A DNA stretch of 64,000 nucleotides from Apostichopus japonicus (lineage: Eukaryota > Echinodermata > Holothuroidea > Aspidochirotida > Stichopodidae), in NCBI RefSeq assembly GCF_037975245.1, contig NC_092569.1, positions 20,453,001-20,517,000 on the forward strand, written 5' to 3'. Both the position numbers and the translations under genes were made by a program. The stretch's first letter is position 1. Each line of letters begins with the position of its first letter. Positions 28,146 to 39,900 of the stretch are shown piece after piece. Under the pieces are notes generated by a model that saw only the letters and a program-made list of their open reading frames with translations, was not told where the DNA came from and did not search any database.

Positions 28146-29140
28146 AAAAAAATTGTCAAAGGTGTCATAAAATCATAAAATTTGGTCATAATTTAAAAAA
28201 AAAAGTGTTTAACGAAATCGAAAAGTAGACTAAATATTCAATTGCTCTTTGATGGTCGTTGCGGATTTTCCACACACCTCAAAGACGAAATATCGGGATT
28301 AGTAATGCCATTACCTTTGAATATGTTTGTCCTAAGCTCGCGTTTGATACAGTGTCAATTAACCTGGAAAATAATCACTTCATTATCGCGCGTTTTACCT
28401 TAGGTTTCGCTACTTTCGCTTTTTCTGCCCATGTTTTCAAACGGCATAGCTTTTTATTCACCCAGTCACCACTTCTCACGGGCATGGGCGGTGATCATGT
28501 TTCGATATCTTAAATTTTGGGCGCTTCTGGGAGACGAGGAATTGGTAAACTGAGGAATAAATGGCGATCACTTCCTTCGAGAATATTTCCCCAAATAAAA
28601 AATTGCCGGAAATTTTTATCAATTTTAGGGGTATTGCTTACTGCCATAATGCACGGGAAGTGCCGTTTCCTGCAATCTGAGGGGTCTGCCAGAAGAAAAA
28701 TTTTCTTGTACGATGCGCGCCAACCGATGGTGGCGCTCCGCTTAGATAGTACTTACGGCCGGAATACTCGAATCTATTACGTCCCCCACGTTTCAAATCG
28801 GATTAACGCCCCTGGCAGGGCGTATATACGAACCGCCCCTTTTCAGTTCCCGAGAAATTTCTCGATATCGTCGTATTCTGGGAAATTTCCTTCAAAGTGG
28901 AAACACTGTGACACAAACTTGTACTCATTACTATAGTGATAAACTATGACACATTACAAAAGCAACAGTACATGTAATTCGTAGTTTCCATTCATGCAAT
29001 AATAGAACGGAAACATCAAAAATTAACCTCTGCCACTAAATCTGCTAAAATGTTGTGGATGTCACGTTTGAATGTGCTGAGCCAAAAATGCACCCATACA
29101 ATAATAGAAAGGCCTGCAACTTATTTACAATCACAAAGAA
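28146..29140. other. Unassigned stretch with open frames
   Basis: A 139-codon open frame (28517-28936, plus) and an 84-codon one (28259-28513) are present, but neither shows a domain. The stretch is probably decayed transposon DNA. Confidence 0.4.
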
Positions 29141-29149
29141 ACGTTAAAG

Positions 29150-30115
29150 AGGAGAAATTGATATTGTCTGGGAGAATTAATGTTTCTGCACACACAACAA
29201 GCCTAACGACTTGATCAAGTCTGTGAGATTTAATGCTTCTGCACACACTGCAAGACTAACGACTTGATCAAGTCTGTGAGATTTAATGCTTCTGCACACA
29301 CAACAAGCCTAACGACTTGATCAAGTCTGTGAGATTTAATGTTTCTGCACACACTGCAAGGTTAACGACTTGATCAAGTCTGTGAGATTTAATGTTTCTG
29401 CACACACTGCAAGGCTAACGACTTGATCAAGTCTGTGAGATTTAATGTTTCTGCACACACTGCAAGGCTAACGACTTGATCAAGTCTGGGAGATTTCATG
29501 TTTCTGCACACACTGCAAGGCTAACGACTTGATCAAGTCTGTGAGATCTAGTGTTTCTGCACACACTGCAAGGCTAGCGACTTGATCAAGTCTGTGAGAT
29601 TTCATGTTACTGCATACACTGCAAGGCTAACGACTTGATCAAGTCTGTGAGATCTAATGTTTCTACACACACTGCAAGGTTAACGACTTGATCAAGTCCG
29701 GGAGATTTCATGTTTCTACACACACTGCAAGGCTAACGACTTGATCAAGTCTGTGAGATTTAATGTTTCTACACACACTGCAAGGCTAACGACTTGATCA
29801 AGTCTGTGAGATCTAGTGTTTCTGCACACACTGCAAGGCTAGCGACTTGATCAAGTCTGTGAGATTTAATGTTACTGCATACACTGCAAGGCTAACGACT
29901 TGATCAAGTGTGGGAGATCTAATGTTTCTGCACACACTGCAAGGCTAGCGACTTGATCAAGTCTGTGAGATTTAATGTTACTGCATACACTGCAAGGCTA
30001 ACGACTTGATCAAGTCTGTGAGATCTAATGTTTCTACACACACTGCAAGGTTAACGACTTGATCAAGTCCGGGAGATTTCATGTTTCTACACACACTGCA
30101 AGGCTAACGACTTGA
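29150..30115. repeat. 53-bp minisatellite with an ACTTGATCAAGT palindrome
   Basis: About 18 units (CTAACGACTTGATCAAGTCT, then gtgagatttaatgtttctgc and acacactgcaagg). The 12-base palindrome is kept in nearly every unit. Unit variants alternate, indicating some higher-order amplification. Confidence 0.96.
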
Positions 30116-30172
30116 TTACTCTTCCATCAGCCAGTATACGCTACATGAGTATATAGGGGAAATAATCTATAG

Positions 30173-30686
30173 CAGGGGTTCCCTAACTGGGGTGCATGAA
30201 CCCCCAGGCGGTGCGTGATTCCATCCCAGGGGGTTCGTGAGACGTTTCTGAAAGTCAAAACTAGAGTACTTTTTGTTGAACTAAAATCTGATATATCATA
30301 TAGTAATGTACAAAAGTCGTACCTATCGACACACTCTTTTCGCGTTCCATACGCATATGTTGCCATAATTGTACTGTACCGTGCATGTGATAAATAACTG
30401 AAAGAAACTGACACCTTCCGCATGACTGGTGAAGTTGGTTTACGCTTTTGGCAGTACGTCGTGAAGATAAAGATCTGATCTGATCTTGAAGTTTCCAAAT
30501 AAAGATTTGTTCATCTCTTGTTATTTTTTCATTACAATATTAAACTATGAACTTGATCTTTTACGAAGCACTTGTTATGCGTATCATGATACAATGACTC
30601 AGATGGTGTCTCGAAAAGTTGGGGGTCCGTGGACAACTCTGACATCCACAGGGGGTTCGTGGGGGAATGAAGTTAGGGAAACCCTG
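30173..30686. mobile_element. hAT/Charlie-like MITE with perfect 8-bp TSD
   Basis: Left end CAGGGGTTCCCTAACT, right end (inverted) CAGGGTTTCCCTAACT. Flanks atctatag at 30165-30172 and 30687-30694. It inserted just after the 53-bp array. Confidence 0.92.
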
Positions 30687-30694
30687 ATCTATAG

Positions 30695-33085
30695 TCAAAC
30701 AGGGGGAAAGAATGTAGGGTACAGTACAGGGGTAGACAGAACAAATAAAATACAAGACTATTTTACAGTAGAAATCGCTCCTCATTTGTCATGGTTCGTC
30801 AGATCAGCCGCTTAAAACGAAGTTTTGTTTTTGTGAAAATGAACAGTTTTATGTATCAATTAGATCTACGCGCTCCATCCTGGCTACGGGCGGTGATCGC
30901 TGGCCGAAATTGACCTGCCTGCCTGCCTCCTAATAATTTTTGCACATCTTGGAGGTTTATAATAGGCGTAATGTAATACAACATTTACCCCTGTTCTAAC
31001 TGCATCCATATTCTATCCATTCCGACACCCTCTCGATAGTAACTATATATTATCATGTTGCTATTAGTTCTGTTAGAAAAAAGGGTGTATACATGACTAT
31101 TTTCATATGACCTCATAGATCAAGTACTTAACGCATTTTAAATGCGTAATCAAGACTATACTGAAAGCTGGTATCTTTAATTGGCTACCAATGGTATAAT
31201 AATAACGTTTACATGTTCCGTTAATCAATCGTCAAATACTTCCTTAATAGAATGATATGTATATTCTTCACTAGACCAAAAAGAAAAAGCAACCTGACCA
31301 TTAAACTTCCTCTTGTCTAATAAAGGAAAAATACATCGACTGGGTATATCTATATAATATAAAGTATAGATGTATATACGGAAGATAATCAATTTATATA
31401 GCCTCTGTTTAAAGTGTAGAGGTCATGGGTTTCTCCAAAGAGGTGAGCTGTGGTTTGTCAAGCCCATCATCAAAGAGTATCTGCTTCATATTTTGAAGCG
31501 ATTTACATGTTGGGATGCACAGCTTTCTGAACACACGTACTACAGTCATCGGGTAACTAGTTAGTTGATTCACATACGATAAGTTCGATAGTGTAACGGT
31601 ATTGTGGTTGCGAACATAATTGATCAACATACCCATGACGGGGTCACTTTTGTTGTCTGTAGGGGCGAAACCACCAATTTTTTTTTCGTACTGGGTAAAG
31701 GGCGGCGGATGGGTTTAGTTGTGAGGTCGTCGAGGGCGCGATTTTTTTTCCCAGCGAGGCAAAGGCCACTACTTGCATACCTCGCTTCTCATTGTCTGGG
31801 CTTGCACTTTGATGCTGAATTGGGAAGTTCTTGCTTACGCTATGTACGCGTGTGAGTATGTACATGTACATACACGTGCGCGTAGTGCATCGTGATTCGC
31901 ATACACGTACTGTATGAAATGGCGACTTTGTTAAAACTTTGGTTAAAAAGTTTGTTCTTTGCTTTTGAGCGGACTTGTTTGTGTACATGTACATCCATAA
32001 TTTAAGTTGGAAAAACAATACTGCGACCATGGTCTGTGACTGTGAGTGTACACGTCTCATTGTAGATGAATGTCCTTCTTTGAAGGTTAGGATTACTTAG
32101 GTTTATGATCCAAAACTGAAAGTTAATTCTGACAAGGTGAGCTTCGAAGTGATGGTGGAACTTGCTGTACAGATAAGTACTGCGATGCAATGTATACGCA
32201 GATTAGTACCAGGCGTTTGCTCGCTTCAAAACTGCTTAAAAACATTGGACAGCTTGACAGTTTCTGGTTGACTATTTACTTGAGATGCTTTTAAATGTTA
32301 AACCGATAGACTCTTATTTTTGAGCGTAGACATTGATTTGAATTTCAAAATTATGACCCTTTGACACAGTTAATTATGACCGTTTGGCACGGTTTTCAGA
32401 TAATATAATACGAAAGATATAGGCCTAGTATTTAGTCATGTTAGTAGTGCCACCGTGGATTATAGTTATTGAACCCAGAAATTGTCTTACGTTTATATTA
32501 TACGGTGATATATTGTATCATCTTCAAACTGTTTCGGTTTGATTTAACTTCTTTAAATTTACAGCAACAGAGTTGTGCGATGCATAACCACATAGGCTCC
32601 CCTCTACACCCGTGGCATAACAAACCGAAAAATAAATTAACTCTACTCAAACGCGTACATTCTGCTGCTAGACCGTTTTCTATTCTGAGTGTAGCAAAGT
32701 GGCCTTGTGAAAAGTGGTATGTGATGAACGATTCTGCGCAGCTGCTGCTAGTTGATATTGTAAGGAAGCTTATGCATACGGACCCCAGCCAATGGGAGCG
32801 AGGTATTGCACATCTTGGCCTTTACCGCGCTGAAATTTGGTTAAATGATGTGTGCTTATATGTAAAATGGTACTATATATTGCAACCTTTGAAACGATGT
32901 TGAAGAATATTCGACAGTTAAGGTTGTACCGCATATAAATGTTATATATTGATGTAATGTTCACTATAAATTTTTGTATTATTCTGTCTGTCAGTAAGGG
33001 GGGGGGGGGGTAGATTATCTCCCTAACTTTATCGAGGGAGGGGGGAGGTATTCTGGTTGCGTCCAAGGTCGACTGTTGGTAAAGT
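30695..33085. other. Intergenic stretch with one weak exon-like segment
   Basis: After aatttacag (to 32564) an open segment runs to about 32801 (LHPWHNKPKNKLTLL, WPCEKWYVMNDSAQLLLVD) and is followed by gtattg. It looks protein-like but matches no family known to me. The rest shows nothing. Confidence 0.25.
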
Positions 33086-33093
33086 AGTGTATA

Positions 33094-34422
33094 CAGGGAC
33101 GTCGCTAGAGGGGGGTGTGGGGGGTGTCTCACCCCCCCCCCAATCTTGGTAAAACTGACGATAGTTGGAAAATTTGAGTGCGACAGTCGGAATTTCCGAC
33201 TGTCGCACTCTAATTTTTCCGACTGTCGCACTCTAATGTTCATATATTCTTGTAATTTGTGAGTGACCTACAATTTTCGGTCAAAATTGACCTTTAATCA
33301 GTCATATTTACCAAGTTTTCCTTGTCACATTGAGAAATTGTATCTCGCGATCCTTATACTCCACCATACAAAACTTCGTATGATTTTGAACTCTAAAACA
33401 AATGCCTAATAAAACTACTGTACAACGTATACTATTAAAACGCTCAATGCTAATCTACGGAAGCTTAAAAGTGCCATCAACATAAGAAAACCTTTGCCCC
33501 ATAAGGTGAAATTTTTCAGTAAATTGTTTAAATAACAAGATCAAATCTTTTCAATAAAAAACAGAAAAATGTTGGATTGCTTAGTTGCTTTAACTGAGCA
33601 ATTGAACAATTTTCTGAAAAATGTTTAATTGACAACTTATCATATCTCGTCGATTGGACATTTTTCTGCAAAATGTTCAATTGTTCACTTCATTCCATCT
33701 GAGCAATTGAAAAATTTTCTGCAAAATGTTTAATTGACAACTTATCTTATCTCGTCAATTGGACATTTTTTGGGCAAAATGTTCAATTGTTCACTTCATT
33801 CCAATTGAGCAATTGAAAAATTTTCTGCAAAATGTATAATTGACAACTTATCGTATCTCGTCAACTCAACATATTTCTGCAAAATGTTTAACTGTTCACT
33901 TTATTCCAAATGCTCAGTTGGAATGAAGTAAACAATTGAATTTTTTCATGTGAGTGATAACCCCCCCCCCCCTCCCCCAAGAAAATAACATTAAGCGCGC
34001 TAGGAAAAAGCACTGTATTTTGGGGTAATTCACTATGTCGTCGAATATAATTTGTTGAAAAAAAAAGTTTTCCCCTTTGTTACATTAACATAGTTTTTTT
34101 AGTTAGTAGTCTATGTAGCCTATCAAGCAGATAACTATATACTCATTTGTTTCTCGCTTAACCAGAGTGATTAATAAGTTTGTGAAGTGAAGGCCAGTGG
34201 TACAAATGTACCGAAAAAAAAGTTCGGAACAAAAGTGCAGTCGCGAAAGATAGGGTGTCTGACTGACACTGACCGTATCGTTGACGAGTAGTGCGGGGGG
34301 GGGGGGGGGGTACAAGGCAGCAATCGGAATTTTCTGGCTCCAAAACCCATCCAGTTGGAATTTCAGCTACTACACCCCCCCCCCCCCCCCCCCCCAATCA
34401 TCAGGCCTTAGCTACGTCCCTG
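33094..34422. mobile_element. CAGGGACGT hAT-like MITE, longest copy, 8-bp TSD
   Basis: Left end CAGGGACGTCGCTAGAGGGG, inverted right end CAGGGACGTAGCTAAGGCCT. Flanks agtgtata (33086-33093) and agtgtaaa (34423-34430) match 7 of 8. Holds the 35-bp palindrome at 33176-33210 plus an extra arm copy, CAATTGAAC subrepeats (33590-33930), a G18 run and a C20 run. Confidence 0.88.
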
Positions 34423-34599
34423 AGTGTAAATATAGTATTGTAATCATAATGATGGACTACAGAATCCCAGCAACAAAAGTCCGCAAACGATTAATACTCT
34501 GGACATCATACGGTTGTTGTTTTTTAATTCCGTTTAATTATTTCTAGAAACTATATGAACGTATGTTTGTGCGGTTGGTTTTTTTTTTGCAACAGAAGT

Positions 34600-34870
34600 C
34601 AGTGGCGTCGCCAGACATTGCGATCGGGGTGGGTGGGCGGGGCATCTAGGGCACAGCGCTTAATTACGGGGCACAATGTTTATTTGTGAATGTCGTCCCT
34701 GGGTGAGGGGTTCTGAGGGTGTGGAAGAACGTAATACGTTTCGTCCTTTGTAAAAAAAGGTAAGTAATTCTTTTAACACTACAAATCGCATCTTGGGGCA
34801 CCAGGGGCATGATTTTTGTTTGGGAGGGAACGTGCCCCCCCCCCTATGGCCACCCCTTGGCAACGCACTG
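34600..34870. mobile_element. Short CAGTGGCG hAT-like MITE
   Basis: Left end CAGTGGCGTCGCCA, inverted right end CAGTGCGTTGCCA. Flanks acagaagt (34592-34599) and acagacgt (34871-34878) match 7 of 8. Confidence 0.8.
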
Positions 34871-35392
34871 ACAGACGTAATCCTTTATTATATAGTTGTA
34901 ATTTTAAAATGTAACGATTTTCGTATTTCATATATTTACTATGACTAACGTTACTATATACTTATGTATTGCTTATCACACTTTAAAAACTTTTGAACTT
35001 CACTTCTCTTTGAACATACTTTGGGATGAGATCAGCAACTACATGGTTTGCCTACACTTCATTATTGTGTAGGGCATATTTGCATGATGCGGTATTGAGG
35101 CCTAACACATAATGGTTAAAATTTATTTGTGAAAATATAATAACGTACAAGACATGAAGTCATATCTTTTATCTTCCTTTTTTTGGTAAGATGATGATAA
35201 AACTATTCTTTGAAAGAAAATTAAAATAACAAATATCCCCAAATATTGGCGGACAAATGTCAACGACGTAAAAGGTGGCAGCATACAAAAATACCTTCGC
35301 GAGTCCTTGGAAAAAATGTTTCACCATGAGCGTAAACTTAGCTGTATAAGACAATGATGACACGTTTGATACTGTTTTTGTTTTGTTTTTCA

Positions 35393-36436
35393 ATTGGCAT
35401 ATAATGTCGTATTACACATGCATACACACAATTGGTACACTTCAAACACTTAAACAGGAAGCAGAAAACGAGGATATATACATGAAAGCATATAAATTTC
35501 ACAAACATTGATTTTAGCAAAAAGATAATTTTTAAATTTCCACTTTTAAAGCATTTTGATCATACGAAAACGAATCAATAGAATCGTCAAGTTTACATTT
35601 TAATAACAATTTAATTAAGCTATATTTGTGGGCAACTCTAATGTCCTATTCCGTGGCATGACAGCCACGGAATACCTAAGCATGGATTTTTTTATGCAGG
35701 GGAATCCAGGGATATACTGCTTAACATACAAATTTACAACGTAATTTTCTTCTTTAATTTGGAATGTTATCATATTCTGTTATATATGGCGGCTGTTCAA
35801 AAGTTCTCATTATGAATTATCGGTATATATTTCATAGTAGGCCTACTTCAGGTAATTTAAATGAAATAAAATGTCTTCTACAAGTATTATAAATTGACTT
35901 TAATGGCATATAGTGTCGTATTACACATGCATACACATATATGGTACACTGCAAACACTTAAACAGGAAGCAGAAAACGAGGATATATACATAAAAGCAT
36001 ATATATTTCACAAATATTGATTTTAGCATAAACATAATTTTTAAATTTCTACTTTCAAAGCATTTTGGTCATACGAAAATGAATCAATAGAATCCTCAAG
36101 TTTACATTTTAATAAACAATTTAATAAAGCTATATTTGTGGGCGACTCTAATGTCCTATTTTAGCTCTACGAAAAGCATGACGGCCACGGAATACCTAAG
36201 CAAGGATTTTTTTTTTTATGAAATAAGAACTCCGGGGTATCCAGGGATAAACGGCATAACATACAAGTTTACAATGTCATTTTCTTCTTTTAATTTGGAA
36301 TGTTATCATATTCTGCTATATATGGTGGCTGTTCAAAAGTTCTCATTGTGAATTATCGGTACATATTTCATAGCAGGCCTAATTCAGGTAATTTAAATGA
36401 AATAAAATGTCTTCTACAAGTATTATAAATTGACTT
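35393..36436. repeat. Two-copy tandem duplication, about 510-535-bp units
   Basis: Copies 35393-35900 and 35901-36436 share GTCGTATTACACATGCATAC, aaacacttaaacaggaagca and the closing cttctacaagtattataaat. The right copy has a small insertion near 36165. It lies just downstream of gene A. Confidence 0.88.
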
Positions 36437-36564
36437 TTAAGTATAACAACTCTGATGTTATATACCGCATACATTATAAAACAAAACTGTTAGCAAACTG
36501 CTTATCCACTAAAGAGCCTGTTGTGTTAGAGAATGTGTACAAGTTAGAGGGCCTGACGTTTCGA

Positions 36565-36627
36565 TCCTAGCAGGATCTGCTTCAGAGGCTGAAGGGCATT
36601 CAGCCTCTGAAGAAGATCCTGCTAGGA
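36565..36627. repeat. Long hairpin with hammerhead-like / Penelope-type motif
   Basis: Twenty-nine-base arms (36565-36593, 36599-36627) with one mismatch and a 5-base loop. On the minus strand 36585-36555 reads CTGAAGCA, a GATCCT/AGGATC hairpin, then GAAACGTC. That layout echoes hammerhead cores found at Penelope-like element ends, but the CTGATGA box is altered. Confidence 0.6.
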
Positions 36628-36900
36628 GTATACAATTTGTCCATCGATGGATATTTTGACATATTAACCAATGTGGAGGATGACAGACCAACTTAAGAAG
36701 TTTGTCAGGACTTAGCTTAACAAATATTTTCTCTTCGACCGTGGCAACATGGAAGAGCTATTATAAAAGACACGAATAAGAGCTTAACTTTTACGAAATC
36801 CTCGGTTGAAAGGGAAGAGATGTCAATCCTGGCGCAATGTAATTCAAGCATGCAGAAACAGCAAATTCACGATAATCTCTAACCTTGCATAGACTCGTCT

Positions 36901-36922
36901 TCATGTAGGCCTATTAGCATTT
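36901..36922 (-). CDS. Gene A exon 6: short cytoplasmic tail and stop
   Basis: The acceptor taatctctcttcag is the same as in the last exon of gene B. Reading in phase 2 gives R-NANRPT then TGA. The tail is thus about nine residues after the helix, against 38 in gene B. No homology to the gene B tail continues past the first three bases. Confidence 0.7.
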
Positions 36923-39900
36923 CTGAAGAGAGATTAAAATAAGTTTGAAGTAATTTGACAATAATAAACTGGATGGATTGATAAATGAAAATTAAGGTAT
37001 AAATACATTTTGTTTTCATATTCAAAAGCAATATTTTTCTTCCAATTGTATTTTACCGTGGACAGAAGCGTTCACAACACATCATTAATTTAAAATTAAT
37101 ATACTTGCCAATCAAAATGCAATTATGAAGACAAACAAGTTGCAGAAATTCTCCATCATTTTCTTTTCTCTACATAAATCAACTTCAATAACAGGAATAT
37201 AACTCTAAGAGATAACTAGTCTTAACATAACATTCAGTAGATAAGTGGACATTTCGACTTTTTTTCTAGTAAATTGAACATACACATAAAATAACGGCTG
37301 AAATTTTTATCTCCTATGTACACTTTTTTGAACTTGAACAATGTATTACTGGAAGGTAATAAACCGACCTATATCGGAGGGGAAAATCCCACATGGATTC
37401 ATTGTTACGTAATCTCTGACGAAAGCCAGAATATAACTTTATTTTAAATCATCCGGTTATTTCATTTCTGTCGACCACTGCCAACTTCATTCCCACTGCC
37501 AACTTCAATCCTTCTCCACCTCCCCTCCCTTCCCCATATCACCCCCCCCCAACAATAATAAACCCCGTAGCAATTGATCATTTGCAGTATTTGGTATATA
37601 CGCCGTGAGCTTACACTGAATATTTAGCTCGAATTGCTTGATTGGCCGCCGTCAGTGAACATTTCTTGTATTAATATAGTTGTTTTATAGCAATTTAACG
37701 CATCATTTGATGAGCCCGGTATTTTCCAGTTCGAGCTACTTGTTAATATTTCACACAAATTTGTTAGATGGAAACAATCTATGTATACCTTCTTGCCCAG
37801 ATAGCCCATATGACACCAGCGGTGATTAGATTTGATATAATCAGGGCAGTCAACCAAAGAACATGTGGAATGAAAACTTCAAAGAACGTCGCCCGCCTCT
37901 CATCTAAGCAAAATAAAATATGACTCTGTAAGTGTAGACATATACAGCAAACAAATTCACGACAATTCCCGATTCAACTATTAAGGTCTCAAGTAAATAT
38001 ATATTATCAAAGTAATTTGGCAATTATGTTTATAGATGAAAATTCGTTGTAAAAAAGGATATATTGGTTGAACAATAGACAGGTATTTGCCATCATGATA
38101 TATCCGATTATTTTTGTGTGTAAAATTCATTCCACCGACCCCTAAGAAGCAGTGTTACGCAAATTTTCGGCATATATATCCGCATGATATATGCATATAA
38201 CTACTACGAGTTACATATGAGAAGTGTGCTTATAACTATAACTACTACCAGTTACATATGAATAGTATACGTATGCTATAACTACTACGAGTTACATATG
38301 AGTAGTATATGCTTATAACTATAACTACTACGAGGTACATATGAGTAGTAGACGTATGCTGTAACTAATACGGGTTACATATGAGTAGTATGCGTATAGC
38401 TATAACTACTACGAGTTACATATGGGTAGTAGACGTATGCTATAACTTCTACGAGCTACAAAGGAGTACCCGGTAGTATGCGTATGCTATAACTACTACG
38501 AATTACATATGGGTAGTATGCGTATAGCTATAACTACTAGGATTTACATATGAGTAGTAGACGTATGCTGTAACTAATACGAGTTACATATGAGTAGCAT
38601 GCGTATAGCTATAACTACTACGAGTTACATATGAGTAGTATAGGCGTATGCTATAACTACTACGAGTTCCATATGAGTAGTATGCGTATGCTATAACTAC
38701 TACGAGTTACATATGAGAAGTATGCGTATATCTATAACTACTAGGAGTTACATATGAGTAGTAGGCATATGCTATACTACTACGAGTTACATATGAGTTG
38801 TATGTGTATGATATCACTACTACGAGTTACATATGAGTAGTAAGTGCATAGCTATAACTACTACGAGGTACATATGAGTAGTAGACGTATGCTGTAACTA
38901 CTACGAGTTACACATGAGTAGTAGGCGTATGCTATACTACTACGAGTTACATATGAGCTGTATGCGTATGCTATTACTACTACGAGTTACATATGAGCGT
39001 GTCATAATTTGATGGCATACCGTAAACAATCCCCAAGACTTAAATAAATAAAAATAATAAAAATAAATAATAATTCTTCAGTTTATTATCATATTAGCGG
39101 GCTACCTTTCAACATGTAGCCGCACTATTTTCGTTTTTGTTTGGTTTACTAACTTTTCATGATTATACGTGAACAAATGGACAAGAGTAAATGACGTTAA
39201 AAACACGAAGTTTAACTTCAGTACGTAGGCCTAATGAGGAGTATAAAGAAACCCTTTTGGGCTTAATTAAAACAAATTAAAACATGAATTCTTTAGTTTT
39301 TGATCATATTAGTGTGCTACATTTCAACATATAGCCTAGCCGCGCGATATTCCTGTTCGTTTGGTTGACTTTTCATGATTTTCATGATTTTCTTTTCTTT
39401 TCATGATTTTACCTAGACAAAAGGACAAGAGTATAAATAACATTAGAAACATGACGTTTATCTTCAGTACGAAATGAGGAGTATAAAGAAACCCTTTTGG
39501 GCTTGTAGCATTGTACCATAACCGGAAGATTACAGAAAGTATAAGAGGGGAAATAAATACAGAAAACATTCCTCTCCCCCAAAGAACCACCAATCCCTTA
39601 CATTTACACCCGTCCCCTCCCCTGTCCTGCCTAACCATATAATTAGTGTATAATGTAGAAACACAAACATTGCACGCTGCAACTACATAAAATATAAGAA
39701 GAAAAACATGTACGTTCCAATTTATATACATGGAAATTATAAAACCATCAATTCAGATTTGAAGATCGACATGTCAACATCGGCATAAAACATAATCCAA
39801 CGTTCATCTCAGTATATAAAAAATGAAATCAGCGGCGCGAGGAATGGAGTCAGATCGTGGACCACTACCTCCGGGAGGATGGAGACAAACAGAAACAGAT

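Noticed and set aside
28517..28936. 139-codon plus-strand frame
   Set aside because: No recognisable domain, no splice sites in context, and it is surrounded by hAT-like debris.
29150..30115. CRISPR-like array
   Set aside because: Whole 53-bp units repeat without unique spacers, in animal DNA. It is a minisatellite.
39336..39731. 131-codon minus-strand frame starting with a signal-like segment
   Set aside because: It crosses the edge of the 2-kb duplication and part of a 215-bp tandem repeat, and its hydrophobicity comes from AT-rich codons. It has no exon borders or family.
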